64,000 nt of DNA. Origin: Rhabditophanes sp. KR3021. Lineage: Eukaryota > Nematoda > Chromadorea > Rhabditida > Alloionematidae. The DNA is taken from positions 4,278,001 to 4,342,000 of the forward strand of contig CAUJLY010000004.1 of NCBI GenBank assembly GCA_963281155.1, in the 5' to 3' direction. A program made the position numbers and the translations under genes. The notes beneath the pieces are model-generated. The model saw only the letters and a list, made by a program, of their open reading frames with translations, was not told where the DNA came from and made no database searches. This document shows, in pieces, positions 1 through 15,878 of the stretch; positions within the stretch are counted from its first letter, which is position 1; every line of letters starts with the position of its first letter.

Positions 1-2928
<2,928 letters not shown>

Positions 2929-5060
2929 ATTTATTCTATAAAGTTCAAAAAGTTTAAAAACAATGCTAAAAAAGTTATGAACAATTTTAAACAAATTAAT
3001 GATGCGACGACACGTAGTTGATTCGATTTAAAAGTGCTTACAATACAATGTATTGCACAGAATGAATAATAATATAGCTTTTTTACTATTTGCAAATGTC
3101 AATCAAAATGCTTAATTCTATACTCCAAAATGGGATCAAGTTAACGCTAAATGTCAACAAATAACCTTTGAGATATAATATTGAGGAACCATTAATAAGT
3201 GATCACATCAACAAGAATCACTATTTGAATGAAACAATTGGATAAATAGTGAAAACTATTTAAAGGAAGCATTTGGTTAAATAGTGGAAATAATTTATAT
3301 GAGCATTTGGATAAATGATGAAAAATCATTGAAGTGAAAAATCATTTAGATGAAACAACTGGATAAATAATAGAAGGAAAGCATTGAGTATGGTATCCAT
3401 ATTGTATAGGAAATATTAATATACAGCGAGAACAATATTGAACATGGAGATAAAAACAAATGGAGGCCAAAGTTAGGAGTATATAACATTTAAATGGTTT
3501 GCGGGAGTTTTAAAATAAATAAACTGCAACTTGAGTATGGGTATATCATTACACATATGACAAATGAGTTGTCTTTTTTAAGGAACTTTATAAATTCAAA
3601 TTGGATTAAAAAATAGAAAGCAGTAATTAGATTAAGAGAGATTTGAGTGAAAAATATAATGGTGATCAATGTTTATTGAAGCAGCATAGATCACGAATTA
3701 TAGTGAACAAAATTTTACTTGTGATGCGGTTAAATATTATTAGAATAAGACCTAACCACATTGATTACAGGGACTATCTAGCTAGGTAGGCTAGAATGAA
3801 GAAAGACGAGGTAAAATATTAACGATCGAGATTAAAATAGATGTGATAAAAAGGAAAATAATATGTTATAATAAGATTTGTCAAAAATGTCTGTGCTACT
3901 TGAAATAAGCGTTACCAGATAAAAAGAGTTTGTTTTATAAGACATGTTATAAATAAAAAAGATAGATGTCTGTAATAACATTAAAGAGAACTTAAATTGG
4001 AGGAAATTATCGCTTTTATTAATATCAATTTAGACAATTAAAAGAAATAAAATAAAAGACTTAAAGTATACATATTATATGCATTACACAATTGCACACA
4101 ACAAACTGACTCAGCACATCACTTGTTTGCCGCCAAAAATGTAAAGTGTTAACATTTAACTACTTGGTCAAAGTGTTGTTAAGAACTAGCTTATACAATT
4201 TTAGAACATGATGGCATAAACATACTATACTAACAGTATTCTAGTATTGTTGCATTTTATAAAGAGAACGATGAGTCAAAGAGACCAGCTACCAATATGT
4301 TAAACAATCGTAACGAGATTTGAGGGTCTTTTTAAACTTTAATCGACTTTTGGGACATTACTGAGCCTGGGAAGACATTTTGTTCCAGAATTAAAAGTAA
4401 ACAAAAGATTAACATTTAGTTTGTATTTAATGCTTTCACATTAATTGATAAAGAATAAGACATTTGGCTTAAGTTTAAATTAAATAACTTTCTCTTTATA
4501 GTTATTTTTAAAAATGAAACTTTAAATGAGTGTTAGCTTTTTCTCTTGGTGCATATTCTTCCTTAAAAAATGGTGGATGTACTTAAATAGAGTCGCACTA
4601 GAAATATGTATTCTTTAATTGACTGCATTTCGCAATAATTCAACTTTTAACTTATTTATAGAGACAAATATAAAGATTTCACCACCACTAAATGTTTCTT
4701 GCCTTATATTGGCAGCATATAAATTTTAAATTCAATCAGATGAACTGAGATATAATTTAATTAGTTACATACGAAAGCATTTTTTCAAAAAATGGCTTTG
4801 AAAACCCTATGCAAATCCTATATGAACATAAACGGTTCAATGTTCAAGCACCCTTTTAATCCAACTTAAATATGTATATCATCATAAATTTTATACAAAA
4901 CTTATAAGACTATATAAAATACGTTAATGAAGGTGTGACACGAAAAGAACGCTATCATATTTATGATAGTAGACATTTTGATATAAAGTGGTGGGGAAGT
5001 TTCATAAAATATGGTAAACAAAAAGAAAATTAGCAACATTTATGTGATATTTTCATTCGT
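2929..5060. other. 2.1 kb gene-poor stretch
   Basis: Lies between the start of PKN and the 3' end of PIX. Very AT-rich, no convincing open frame on either strand and no family recognised. It holds the degenerate repeats at 3225-3385 and presumably the PKN promoter near 2929-3100. A minor or highly diverged gene cannot be excluded. Confidence 0.5.
3225..3385. repeat. Degenerate short tandem repeats
   Basis: A core like TTGGATAAATAGTGAAAA recurs about four times at roughly 40-50 bp spacing (ATTGGATAAATAGTG, TTTGGTTAAATAGTGG, TTTGGATAAATGATG, ACTGGATAAATAATAG), each followed by a copy of an ATCATT/ACTATT-like arm. The copies are diverged, so this is an old minisatellite-like tract. Confidence 0.55.
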
Positions 5061-7466
5061 TTATTTGACAACATTTTTCATTTGTGCCAATTCCTTTTCC
5101 ATTCTCGAAATAGTGTCTTTAAGAGAATAGACGGTATCAACTAAACTTTTTTCTTTCAAAACAATATTCCCAGTCTCATCCGTTTCTTCGATCAGAATTT
5201 TCTCTTGTTCGGCTACAATTAATTGAGGTTGGTTGTCATTTAATTGAATAACAGCCTGAGACGAAGATGCTGATAAATCTCCACCACTGTTTGAACGAAA
5301 AGCATTGTAAAAGTCGTTGATTAAATCAAGAAGTAAAGTGTCGGCTAAATCGTTTGAATTTACTTGCTTTCTCAAACGGACATTAGGTGGTTGGTCGCTA
5401 TCAATTCCATACTTTTGCATGACAATGCTAGGTGGTAATGGTCTACTAAGAAACGATTTTCGCTGTTCATTATTAGTTTTTGATAAAAAAGGTGTGTTGC
5501 CTGGATCTTCTCTTACACTTCGATTCAAGAGAGGTGTAATTGGTGGTTCACAATAATCGTCTTCACTGTCAAGGCATATCATTCCAATGTCATGATTCAC
5601 TCGAATTCCACCAATAAAGTCAGATCCTGATTTTTTTTTACTATCACTGTTTGCTTTTTCTCTTCTAGAAGATTCAGTCGTGTCTTTGGGAGTTTGATTT
5701 CTAGGTTGTCTTAATATGACATCGTTGATACTAGTTAGTTCTGAACAGACACCACCTTGGTCACCATCACTTTTCCTAAATAGAGTCTTATGTTGTGGAA
5801 TTGGACTCGTTGGATTTGATAAAACTCCTTCTTCAATAGTTACATTTTTATTAACCTTAATTTGATCAAAGGCGTCACATAAAATTTCAAAATCATTATT
5901 ATTGTTGAGGTAGACGATAAATTTGTTAGTGTTTTCATCCCCAATTCCCAAACTAAACTTCTTGTCAATATTTTTACGTATAAAAGTATTTTTAACTTCC
6001 ATACAATTGAGCAAAGAATAGGATGCTTTTTGAACGGAAAGCTCCATAAACAACATTTTGTCCTCAAATAAAGCAAAATGGATGTGCTGTAAATTCAATG
6101 AATCATCATTCGAATTTTCTCTTTTCCAACCAACTAGTCCAATCCATTTTAAAGGTCCTGGGTATTTAGCGCTTTTATCAAACTTGGATAAAAAGTTGCC
6201 GCCAACAAAATCCAGTTCAGCTTCTTTTTCCTTTCTTACAGCTAAAATAAAACTTGCTAGACTTCTGTATACTGCATTCCCTCTACGCAAATCTCCCAAA
6301 TCTGAATGGTTGCTTTGGGAGTTTCTCTCGATTTCTGCTAAATGATTGGAGTAAGTTTCTATGTTTCGGAAAAAAGAACTCAATGCAATAACAATATCCT
6401 TTAAAGGCGTATTGCATACTTGTTCTACGATTTTCGATTTGTGCAAGTTTACTTGAGTTATTTTTTGAATAATTGTGGGATGTAAGGCACAGTATTTTTT
6501 GAGCAAATTTTTGTATTCTTGTGCATTTTTAAGCATCACACCGCCAATTCGTTGTTCAATTAATGGAAGACTATTAACCAATTGTAATTGTTGTAGAAAA
6601 TTAGTATCTAAAAATAATGATATCTGAGTTGCAATATCTACAAAACTCATTATATCATCATCTTTTTGAAAATCTTCAACGTCTTTTAATCGCATTACTA
6701 TGTCATTGATGAGAGACTTAGCTTCTTCATTAATTTTTGCTATATATTCAATAAATTCTGTAATAGCCTGCTCCCTAAACTGTCTATCATATCCTTTCCC
6801 AGAACTATTACCACTTCCTTTATTATTTAAATTTACGCTCATCGGATTTATCTCCTCGTAAATGTCTTCTTCTATTAATGACACATAATTTTCGGGAAAC
6901 CAACCAACATGGTCATTAAACGTTTCTGAAAAAAATAATTAAAATGCATGAGTAAATATCTACAGTGTCAAAGCAAAGAATTATAGCTTCTTACTATTTT
7001 TATGTATTCTTCAAATGGATAATTAGACACTCTTAATAGTTATCTAGATGCACCAAGTATAATGAAACTCACTTTCATATTTGCCGTCAACACAAGTTGC
7101 TTCCCACATTCCTTCCCACCAACCTTCTTTCTCCATTTGAGTAACCTAAACAGATTATTTAAAGTAATGCCAAAGTTTAAATGCAACAACTTAATAATAA
7201 CTATAAAAGTTGATTCAAATTCACATTTTAAAACTATTATAAAAATGTTGTCAATCATTTTTCTGTTTAGTAATATTTACCTTGATAATTGCATCTTTTG
7301 TAAAGGAAAGCTGAAAAGAAATAAGATAAAAAGCAACAAATTAACTCAAATTTACCTCATCATTTTTTTTCCCTTCAAAATCAAATTTGGCAATAGCCCG
7401 ATATACGACATTAATATCAACTGGAATGTTTTTATCAACTTCAGGAACTAGATTTGTTTCGGACAT
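5061..7466 (-). CDS. ARHGEF7: PIX-type Rac/Cdc42 guanine nucleotide exchange factor
   Basis: About 692 residues from four exons: 7466-7356, 7310-7281, 7145-7073 and 6925-5061; the frame is kept at every junction. Residues about 20-78 form an SH3 domain (VYRAIAKFDFEG, EGWWEG, GWFPENYV), followed by a DH domain with the PIX-like segment LPLIEQRIGGVMLKN and YCALHP, then a PH domain (KYPGPLKWIGLVGW), a low-complexity Ser-rich linker, and a C-terminal coiled coil beginning SLVDTVYSLKDTI, the trimerisation helix that defines PIX. Such proteins link PAK and GIT to focal adhesions and activate Rac/Cdc42. Upstream DNA is 0.7 kb of non-coding sequence shared with the divergent eIF4A gene. Confidence 0.87.
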
Positions 7467-8151
7467 CTTTTTATAATTACTTATGAAAAACTATAAATAA
7501 CGGCCAGAAACTACTTCAAAATAGCGCAAAAATGTGGCAACTTTTTTTGATCCCAATTTACAATGATCAACAGACGCTGTTGTTTTAAACTAAAAAGTAT
7601 TCGATAATTGTGGTGCGTTGTAAAACTTGACCGATACCAATCTTTTATACATTTTTATAAAATAACATTGTTACCGTCAATGTCATAATCTTGGTAAGTT
7701 AAGAAGGTATAAAACAAACATTTATCGAGGGAATCATATTTATTTAAGTTGTTGCATCCTTTTATTATTTGATCTCCATATCGTGTGGTTTCAATTATCA
7801 AAGTGGCGTTGTGTAATGATGTGTTTAACTGCATGCCTGTTTATTAAAGGTGATTAATTACGCATAAATCAAAGCTTAAGCTGCAATTTAAACAATACTT
7901 TGTCGCATGTACGGATATATTTTGAATGCAACTCATATGTCTAGCTTCCAAAAAAGCGTTAAGACAAATTTGGAATGGCTTAAAATCGTGGTGAGAGAAA
8001 TGAGAGCATTAGACCACATTTTAAAGCAGTCAATTTCTGTATTGTAACCAACTTATATAGTTTGTTCCTGCCAAAATCGTGTAAATACAACACATTTGGC
8101 TATCTATTTACTTTTACAAAAGTTAAATCAAAAGAATCTATTTTGCAAGTT
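7467..8151. other. Shared promoter region between PIX and eIF4A
   Basis: Divergent intergenic stretch of 685 bp. No open frame of interest. It must hold the start signals of both genes. An AG sits directly before the PIX ATG, and TTTTGCAAG lies 2 bases before the eIF4A ATG; both could be leader acceptors but neither is a strong match. Confidence 0.4.
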
Positions 8152-11120
8152 ATGTCTGACAACAGAGGAGAGTAAGTTTTTATTTTTTTAAATATCAATA
8201 ATATTTTCAGAGATAATGAAGCGAAGAACGGACAACAAGATGAAGTCCAACGTTCTGAAACTTACGGTGAATCAACCATCATTGAAGTTAGTTTATAGTT
8301 AAAAAACAAAGTCTAAATTATTTTCAGGGAAACTACGATGAAGTTGTTGAAAGCTTCGAAGACATGGGCTTGAAAGACGAACTTCTCCGCGGGATTTTCT
8401 CCTTCGGTTTTGAACGCCCATCAATTATCCAACAACGTGCTATTGTTCCATGTTGCGGAAAGCGTGATGTCATTGCTCAAGCTCAATCAGGAACTGGTAA
8501 AACCGGTACCTTTTCAGTCTCTGTTCTTCAAACCGTTGATGAAACCATACCTGAAGTCCAAGCTCTTATCATGGCCCCAACTCGTGAATTGGCTCAACAA
8601 ATCCATCACGTCATCTCAAATTTAGGAAATTATTTGAATATCAAGATTCACGCTTGTATTGGAGGAACCAATGTTCGTGATGATCAGCGTCTTCTTGCTT
8701 CAGGAGTTCACATCGTCGTCGGAACACCAGGACGTGTCAACGACATGATTTCTCGTGGGTATTTGAAGACTGAATTCATCAAGATGTTTGTCTTGGATGA
8801 GGCCGATGAAATGCTGTCTATGGGATTCAAGGACCAAATCTACAGCGTCTTCAAAGCTCTCCCAACCGACGTTCAAGTCGTTCTCTTGTCCGCTACCATG
8901 GCTCAGGAAGTATTAGAAGTTACTAAAAAATTCATGGTGAGTTTGAGTTAATTACGCAAAAGTGAAAATATTAGGTTATCTATAATCTTTTGATTAATAC
9001 TTACTACTAAATCAAAATTATTTTGCTTCTTGTTAAAATGATGTTGTGATCTTCGCCATGAAACATAGTTTGAGTTATCCACAACCTTTTAATTAATATA
9101 AGTACTTTACTACTGAATTATTATGCTTTTTGTTAGTGAAGGTCAGTTTATTTAGATTATTATTTTCAAGTAAAATACAAAGAATTAAGCTTTTTATTAA
9201 AATGGTACAAAAAATACAACTAGTGAGATTGTGATCCTTTGTCAACATCTCGCCTTCTCTAAGCCCATCACTCCATCTTTGTAAAACGTTTTCCACGATG
9301 GTCTTCATATCTTTTGCTCTTGAGTGAAAAATCCTGATTAAGTAGAGCCCATTTTGGTTTAAATCATAATTTTTTCGATCAAACGTATACGACTTAAAAT
9401 AGCGCTAAAAGTGAGGCGTTTAAAAACTCATAATTTATTTATATTCTGTATAATAATTATTGTACTATTTCAGGACAACCCAATCAGAATTTTGATCCGT
9501 GAAGAAGAAGTTACCTTGGAAGGTAAAAATTTGTTAATCACAAAAACTTTATTAAAAACAAAATATTAATATTTGAGATCGTATTCTGCACGTCCTTCAA
9601 GGTCATTAAATGGAAATTCTTTTAAGATTAGTTAGGCCACTTCTCTGTTTCTTACTGATTCATTTGACTGGCAAAATCGAAGGAAGGTTTTACATTGTCA
9701 GAGTTAGTTAATTGCCCACGAAGAGCATTAATTAAGATTGCTTCTACATTTTCGGCAATTTCTTTTGATGGATAGTTTTCTTCGCAACAATTAACTCTTT
9801 ACCCGTCTTAGTTGCTTCGTGAAAGAATCGTTCTTTGTCGCTAAAGAGATGTAGTCATTCAAGATAAAGTTGAAATCTGATCTATGCTCACATATTCTTT
9901 GATGAGTCTCGTAGCTGTTCCCAATATAGTCAATTTCTTCTACAGTCAGATCAAAGTTCCACTCAGATGTGAATTTAAGAATAGGTGGGTCGAATTGCAA
10001 GTAGACATCGCAAGTCCTTTCATCTTTAGCATTTTTGATTTTTCCATAATACTAGTAGCATCATTATTAGCATTGAATTGTTTGCATATCTCTACCAATC
10101 GTTCGCAAGCTCTTTCTTTTTTGTGAGTAGCTAAAACAGTGGCAGTCTTAAAGTAATTTACACATGCGATACATTTGAAATCAGTTGGAATTTGTTCAAA
10201 TGCTTGACATGCCTCATGCTTTTGTTCTTTGATCTTCAAAGGTTTCCAAGAGATATCAATTGTCTAAAATTTCGAACCACTCATGAGTAAACAGACTTAA
10301 TAAGTGATTGGAAGTATTTCCCATAGATACAGCGGTTGTTCCTCTATGACTAAGAGTTAAACACCGCTCCCAAATTAAGGACATTGCTTCAGAAAATCCG
10401 CCAAGACTTATGGCATTAATCACACCATTATTTGAGACAAATTCTTGAAATATTCTTGCAATTGTCTTAGTGAACTATTGAAGGCATCAAAATTATTTTA
10501 ATATCATCATATTAATAACATTCAACCAAAATTTAAAAATCAAAGGTCTTAAAGTACTGTTGGTACATAGCATCTTTGATTAATAAAAAATGATTTATTT
10601 AATACTTTTATTAATTGTAATTTGATTGGCAGGTATCAGACAATTCTTTATCAACGTTGAAAATGAAAACTTCAAATTCGATACTTTATGCGATTTGTAC
10701 GATTTAGTCAGCATTACTCAGTCAGTAATCTTCTGCAACACCAGGAGGAAGGTCGAGGAACTTGCCAGCCAAATGACTGAGAAGTCATTCACAGTCTCCT
10801 TCATGCACGGAGATATGGACCAAAATGAGCGTAACATTATTATGCGCGAATTCCGTTCTGGATCCTCCCGTGTTCTTATTACCACCGATCTTTTGGCTCG
10901 TGGTATTGACGTTCAACAAGTTTCTCTTGTCATCAACTATGATCTCCCAGTCAAGAGAGAAAATTATGTACATCGTATTGGACGTACTGGACGTTTCGGT
11001 AGAAAGGGAGTTGCTATTAATTTTGTTAGTGACATCGATGCAAGACAATTGAAGGACATTGAGAAATTCTACAGCACCAAGATTGATGAGATGCCAACTG
11101 ATATTGTAAACTACTTTTAA
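8152..11120 (+). CDS. EIF4A: Eukaryotic initiation factor 4A (DEAD-box RNA helicase)
   Basis: ATP-dependent RNA helicase of the eIF4F cap-binding complex. Five exons (8152-8171, 8211-8286, 8328-8936, 9474-9522, 10633-11120) give 413 residues, the usual eIF4A length. All helicase motifs are intact: Q motif [12 protein letters not shown], Walker [45 protein letters not shown] and HRIGRTGR. The exon 4-5 junction gives [15 protein letters not shown], the conserved eIF4A linker. Codon use is C-rich at third positions compared with neighbours, as expected of a highly expressed gene. Introns 3 (537 bp) and 4 (1110 bp) are unusually long and carry antisense coding-like sequence. Confidence 0.95.
9215..9335 (-). 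other. Antisense coding-like relic in eIF4A intron 3
   Basis: On the minus strand a short open stretch reads [20 protein letters not shown] and [10 protein letters not shown], which looks more like protein than the surrounding AT-rich intron. It is opposite to eIF4A. No direct match to the ILINALR family was seen, so membership is only suggested by position and orientation. Confidence 0.3.
9640..10490 (-). mobile_element. Intronic antisense element relic (ILINALR family), eIF4A intron 4
   Basis: On the minus strand, inside eIF4A intron 4, a broken coding sequence runs from about 10490 to 9640. In order it shows a helical segment with HEWFEIL, a zinc-knuckle [19 protein letters not shown] (CxxC...H...C), a block ending [11 protein letters not shown], and the C-terminal motif [20 protein letters not shown] at 9703-9762. 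At least two frameshifts and one stop separate the blocks, so it is not functional as it stands. The same blocks in the same order occur in the long introns of PDIA6, and in part in PCCB and SYF2. Function unknown; a transposase or accessory protein of a mobile element is only a guess. Confidence 0.65.
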
Positions 11121-11643
11121 ATAATCCCCAAAATATTTAAATACTTGGCTATTCTATTTCGATATACTTCTTTGTAGTTCCATTTTGTCATCATTTAATT
11201 GTTTTTGTCTGGTGATAATATCCTCAAAGTCATGTTTTTATTGACAATTGATTTTGTTATTGTTACTAAGATTTTTATTTTTGATATATTATTCGTAATA
11301 ATTAAAAACTTTATCTTAATTATTTATTCGCACTTTAGCATATCCAAGTAGTTTCCAAATTGAACTTTTGCGACTTGTTTTGCGTTGATATTTTATATTA
11401 TCAACAACCATCACATAATAATTATCTATAAATAAAAATCATTCAATAAAAAGTACATTTAATCATACACGCAGTACTTGTATAATATTTTATTCATAAT
11501 AAATAAATAACTTCAAAAGTTCATTTAATATTTTAATTCAGCGAATATTTCAATTCAATAAACATTCCAAATTCAATCATCAATTTATTAAAATAAACAT
11601 TTTAATTTTCAATTCAAGGGACATTTAATTTTGTAATAGGAGA
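11121..11643. other. Convergent 3' intergenic region
   Basis: The eIF4A and PCCB genes end towards each other across 523 bp of very AT-rich DNA with several AATAAA-like polyadenylation signals on both strands (for example near 11430-11505). No gene seen. Confidence 0.5.
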
Positions 11644-14600
11644 TTAGAGTGGGATATTACTGTGCTTTTTAGCAGGCATGTGACTTTCCTTCTTCTCCAA
11701 AACCTTTAAATCTTCGCAGATTCTTCTTCTAGTTGTTGAGGGCTCAATCAAAGTGTCAATGAATCCCTTACCAGCTGCCGTGAAGGGATTGGAAAACTTT
11801 TCGATATAATGAGCTTCATGCTCAGCCACTCCATTCTTGGCATCGCTTTTGTATAAAATTTGGACGGCTCCTTTGGCACCCATCACAGCAATCTCCGCTG
11901 TTGGCCAAGCATAATTGATATCAGTTCCAAGATGCTTCGATCCCATAACATCGTAAGCTCCGCCAAAAGCTTTTCTTGTGATAACTGTAATCTTCGGAAC
12001 AGTAGCTTCGGCGTAAGCATACAACAACTTTGCTCCATGTCTAATTATGCCTGGAGCACCATATAACGTTAATATTAGAATTAAAAAGAGTTGTTAATTT
12101 TGGTACTTTTATGTTTTTCACCCCCAACTAAAAACTTTTGTCAACGATTTAATTCATTAGACCCTAAGGATTAAAAATATCATAAAATTAATAACAAATT
12201 GTTTAATCGAGGGATGTAAAAAGATCTTAATTTTTAGGTTTAAATGCTCAGTTAAGACACCCTATCAACTCTCTTTTAAAACCATGTCATTTTAAGTGTG
12301 AATGCTGCCACAAGATATGTACGTGTCGTCATGTCTATTTTTAAGATTAAAAACAGCTTCACTAATATTGTGTTGTTTATTTTTAGTCCATAAGAACGCC
12401 TATTAATCGGCATTACTAAACTACTATGGCTGATAAGAAGAAAGTAGTGTTAGGCAAAAGGAGAGATGTAGATATTTCTCGAGGAACTGATGTCTTTCTC
12501 AATCACTTGCAAAGAGTGCAAGTATACATGTGGAGGAAAAAGTCGCTTGTTCTGACGATAGAAAGCCTACCTTAACAAGAAGTAAGAATTTTGTGGACGA
12601 AAGTAAGTTCTAAAACTAATTGTTTGTAATAATTCCTTCTGATGAACAAGTCTAAGATGGTATGTTTAAAAGCATATGTTATTGTAATAAGTATTTTAAT
12701 CTATCTAAGCGTGGAAATAATGAGTTTATTAAACTCATTCAATTAGCCCAAATGCTCTATATAAGTTCAGCAAAATCAGAAGTAAACGACGATAAAGTGT
12801 ATGAAATAGTTGAATTCAAATCGATGCAGTGTTTAGGGCTCTTGCCATAGAATTTAAAACTGAACTAAATAACAAAACAAATAAATGTTGCTGCGTTAGG
12901 CCCAATTTATCTTCCTGAAATGGACAAGGACACATCATCAAAGACGATTATGAACATGACAAATGGCAAAATGAGTAACGATTCACTGGTTGCAACAATT
13001 AAAAGAAATTCAATTGTCTGGCCGCTTGATGATAAATGTGTTTCTGAACCTAACAGGAAATGTCTCTACCAAAAAGCTGACTTGTTTTGCACACATTGTC
13101 ATACGAAAATCAAAGAAACGATCAAGGGATATTATTATGGTGAAACATCCTTGAAAGTTGATGCAAAGTCTGAACAGCATTCACGCAATGTACATCACAA
13201 TTGGGTCTTAGCTGGAGTCAAGAAGGCCATTAGATATGCAGGGGAAACTGATGTTTATGGAAAAAGAATGTGGCATCACAGAATAGACTTCAAGCATGCT
13301 ATTCGGCAAAAGAGAAAATTGGATTAAAGAAGTTATTTGGGGTGAAGCATTTGGTGAGAAAGATGTGATACCGATCAAAAAGTCGCTAAAAATATTGAGT
13401 GTATCCTAATTAATGCTTTAAGGCCTCAACTGATAGATTCCGGCAAGCCATCCTTGATGAAGTAGATCATATGTTTCCACGAATGAATGCAGAAGTCGCA
13501 GATCTTATTCTTGAAGAATTTTTCAAAAAAATAATACTTCTAAACATATTCAATATTGTTAAAGTGTTCCCTTTTTTTGATTCTCACAGTTTTAATAAAT
13601 TTTGTCAACTTTACTAAAAAGAAAATTATAAGTTAAAATAAAAGAGAAAGGTTGTCCTTACCCTCCATATTCTTGAGCAGTTCCTGGCAAAAATCCTAAA
13701 AGAACAAATTTGATAAGACTTTTTAGTGTTTAATTGACTACCTGGTACGTCAACAAAAGTGATGATTGGAATGTTAAAGGCATCACAGAATCGGACAAAA
13801 CGAGCTCCTTTGACTGAACTGTTGATATCCTAAAATATTGTGACGTAAAACTGACTGAGTAATAAGTTATCTAACTTACCAAACAACCTGCGGCGAATTT
13901 AGGGTTGTTACCAACAATTCCAACACTTCTCCCATTCATGCGGGCGAATCCGATTACGATATTCTTAGCATAGTCGGGCATGATTTCGAAAAATTCAGCT
14001 TCATCAATGACAGATGTAATTACTAAAAATGGAATTATTAGAATATCTCAACAAAATATTTAATTATATGGCAGTCAGATGAATCAATTGTTCATATAAT
14101 ATGTTAGTACAAACACGGAGTGTTGAATAATCTGTTCAAAACTTACCATCTTTCATGTTGTAGGCTGCTGTTGATTCAAGTGGAATGACAGAGTTCAAAT
14201 TTGGAACATCACGGTCCCATGGGTCATCGCATTTTCTAATGGGAGCCGATTCCTTGAATGATAATGGCAAGAAATTGTACAATTGACGCATACTTAGAAG
14301 TGCCTCGATATCGTTGTCGTATGCGCCGTGGGCTACACCCGAAACAGTAGTGTGGGTTTTTGATCCTCCGAGTTCTTCTTGAGTAACATCTTCGTTGGTA
14401 ACGGCTTTAACTACTGCAGGCCCTGTAATAGCCATGAAAGAGGTATCACGAACCATGAATGTGAAGTCAGTTAGTGCCTGAAAATATAATAGAAGAACTT
14501 TAAAATGTATGAATTAATCTTTTACGGACCGGCGAGTACACTGCTCCTCCGGCTGAAGGTCCCGCGATGACAGATATTTGAGGAACTACTCCAGACGACT

Positions 14601-15292
14601 TGACATTTCTCAGGAAAATATCAGCATACCCAGCTAATGAATCAACTCTGAAAGAACAAAAAATAACAATACAAAATTTCGTCATAATTTAAGTAGTCAC
14701 ATCTATAAACAATAGTTTCACCTTTGGAAACAACTGCTATTAGTTTTTGCTGCCCGAACTTTGGTATGCAACTAACCCTTCTTGAATTCTAGCGCCACCT
14801 ATAATACATAAGTTGAATCTCCATAATGACTAATTTAGTGTTACCTGAATCATTAATTCCAATAACTGGTACCCCCAAAAGAGCTGCCTGGTCCATGATT
14901 TTACAAATCTTCTTTGCGTGAGCACTAGATAAAGACCCTCCAAAGACAGTAAAGTCTTGTGAGAATACGAATACTGGCCTTCCTGAAATGGTCCCACGAC
15001 CGGTTACCACAGAATCTCCGAGATATTTTTCCTTTTCCATTCCAAAATCAGTGCACGTATGTTCCATAAACATATCATACTCGCGGAATGAATTTGGATC
15101 GCATAAGACATCGATTCTTTCTCTCGCAGACAATTTTCCTCTTTTGTGTTGCGCTTCTTGACGCTTAATACCACCTCCTAAAAGTGCCTCAGCTTGCTTA
15201 TCTTTGATTTGTTGCTGGACTTTCAAGGTATGACCAATAGTCGATGTAGATCGAACAAACCTCGAAGCAGAGCCGAACTTTGACAAAATCAT
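11644..15292 (-). CDS. PCCB: Propionyl-CoA carboxylase beta subunit
   Basis: Mitochondrial carboxyltransferase subunit that makes methylmalonyl-CoA from propionyl-CoA. Eight exons on the minus strand: 15292-14845, 14798-14777, 14647-14530, 14477-14147, 14022-13880, 13829-13742, 13695-13662 and about 12050-11644, giving near 529 residues, close to the family length. Landmarks are [26 protein letters not shown]-type loop [74 protein letters not shown] and the C-terminal KHSNIPL. The first residues ([17 protein letters not shown]) look like a mitochondrial presequence. The joint of exons 7 and 8 is one base out of frame with plain GT-AG splicing (see findings). Intron 7 (1.6 kb) holds an antisense element relic. 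Confidence 0.92.
12427..13470 (+). mobile_element. Intronic antisense element relic (ILINALR family), PCCB intron 7
   Basis: Plus-strand reading frames inside a minus-strand gene. They start at an ATG (12427, [20 protein letters not shown]), break several times, and include a 135-residue open frame at 12920-13327 with a zinc-knuckle candidate [13 protein letters not shown]...H and a block [12 protein letters not shown] equivalent to HRSDFNFIL of the eIF4A copy. After a frameshift the C-terminal motif [20 protein letters not shown] appears at 13379-13440. Same block order as the other copies; not intact. Confidence 0.62.
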
Positions 15293-15878
15293 TTCTGAAA
15301 ATAAAGGGTAATTGTATATATTAATCGGTAGATGCATACAAGGTACAAGATACTTTAATTACGCGACACCAAATGTTATCGATAAGCTAAAGGTTGTCAT
15401 TTAGTTTAATAGAGTTGGTTGGATGTACTTTGATGTTAACATTATCGGTTATTTCTCACGTAACCGGCATCAAAAATGTGATCTAAATAACTAGAAGTTA
15501 AAACGATCAACGCTTTACAAAGCGTAAAATAATTAGTTATTATTGACGCAATAATCAAAATTAGGAAGTGTTTAAGAATCGTACGGATTTTGGAAAAACG
15601 ACAATCATACAAGATGCTCCAATTAAAAAGACAAGACACGTTTGATCTAATTCAGAAAACTCATAAATAAAATAATGCGCAAATTGATACCAATTAACGT
15701 TCATATAAATATTAAAGAATGTATACGCAATAATAATATTGAATAATGTGTTCGCATTTAAAGCATTTTTCTAAGAACCTTAATTTAAATATTTGTTTAT
15801 GGCGGAAACATCATTTGCATATCCAAAATTCAAAATATGATGGTTAGCAATGTAGCAAATAAAACGAAGCTAAAATAA
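15293..15878. other. Intergenic region upstream of PCCB
   Basis: 586 bp between the PCCB start and the transporter pseudogene. A TTTTCAG acceptor lies two bases before the PCCB ATG on the minus strand, the arrangement expected of a spliced-leader acceptor or of a 5'-UTR intron. No open frame of interest. Confidence 0.45.

Noticed and set aside
3225..3385. A CRISPR-like array
   Set aside because: Repeats are irregular, AT-rich and diverged, with no constant spacer length, in a eukaryotic setting.
10785..11048. Alternative frames inside the last eIF4A exon
   Set aside because: Overlap a fully conserved helicase domain; no independent support.
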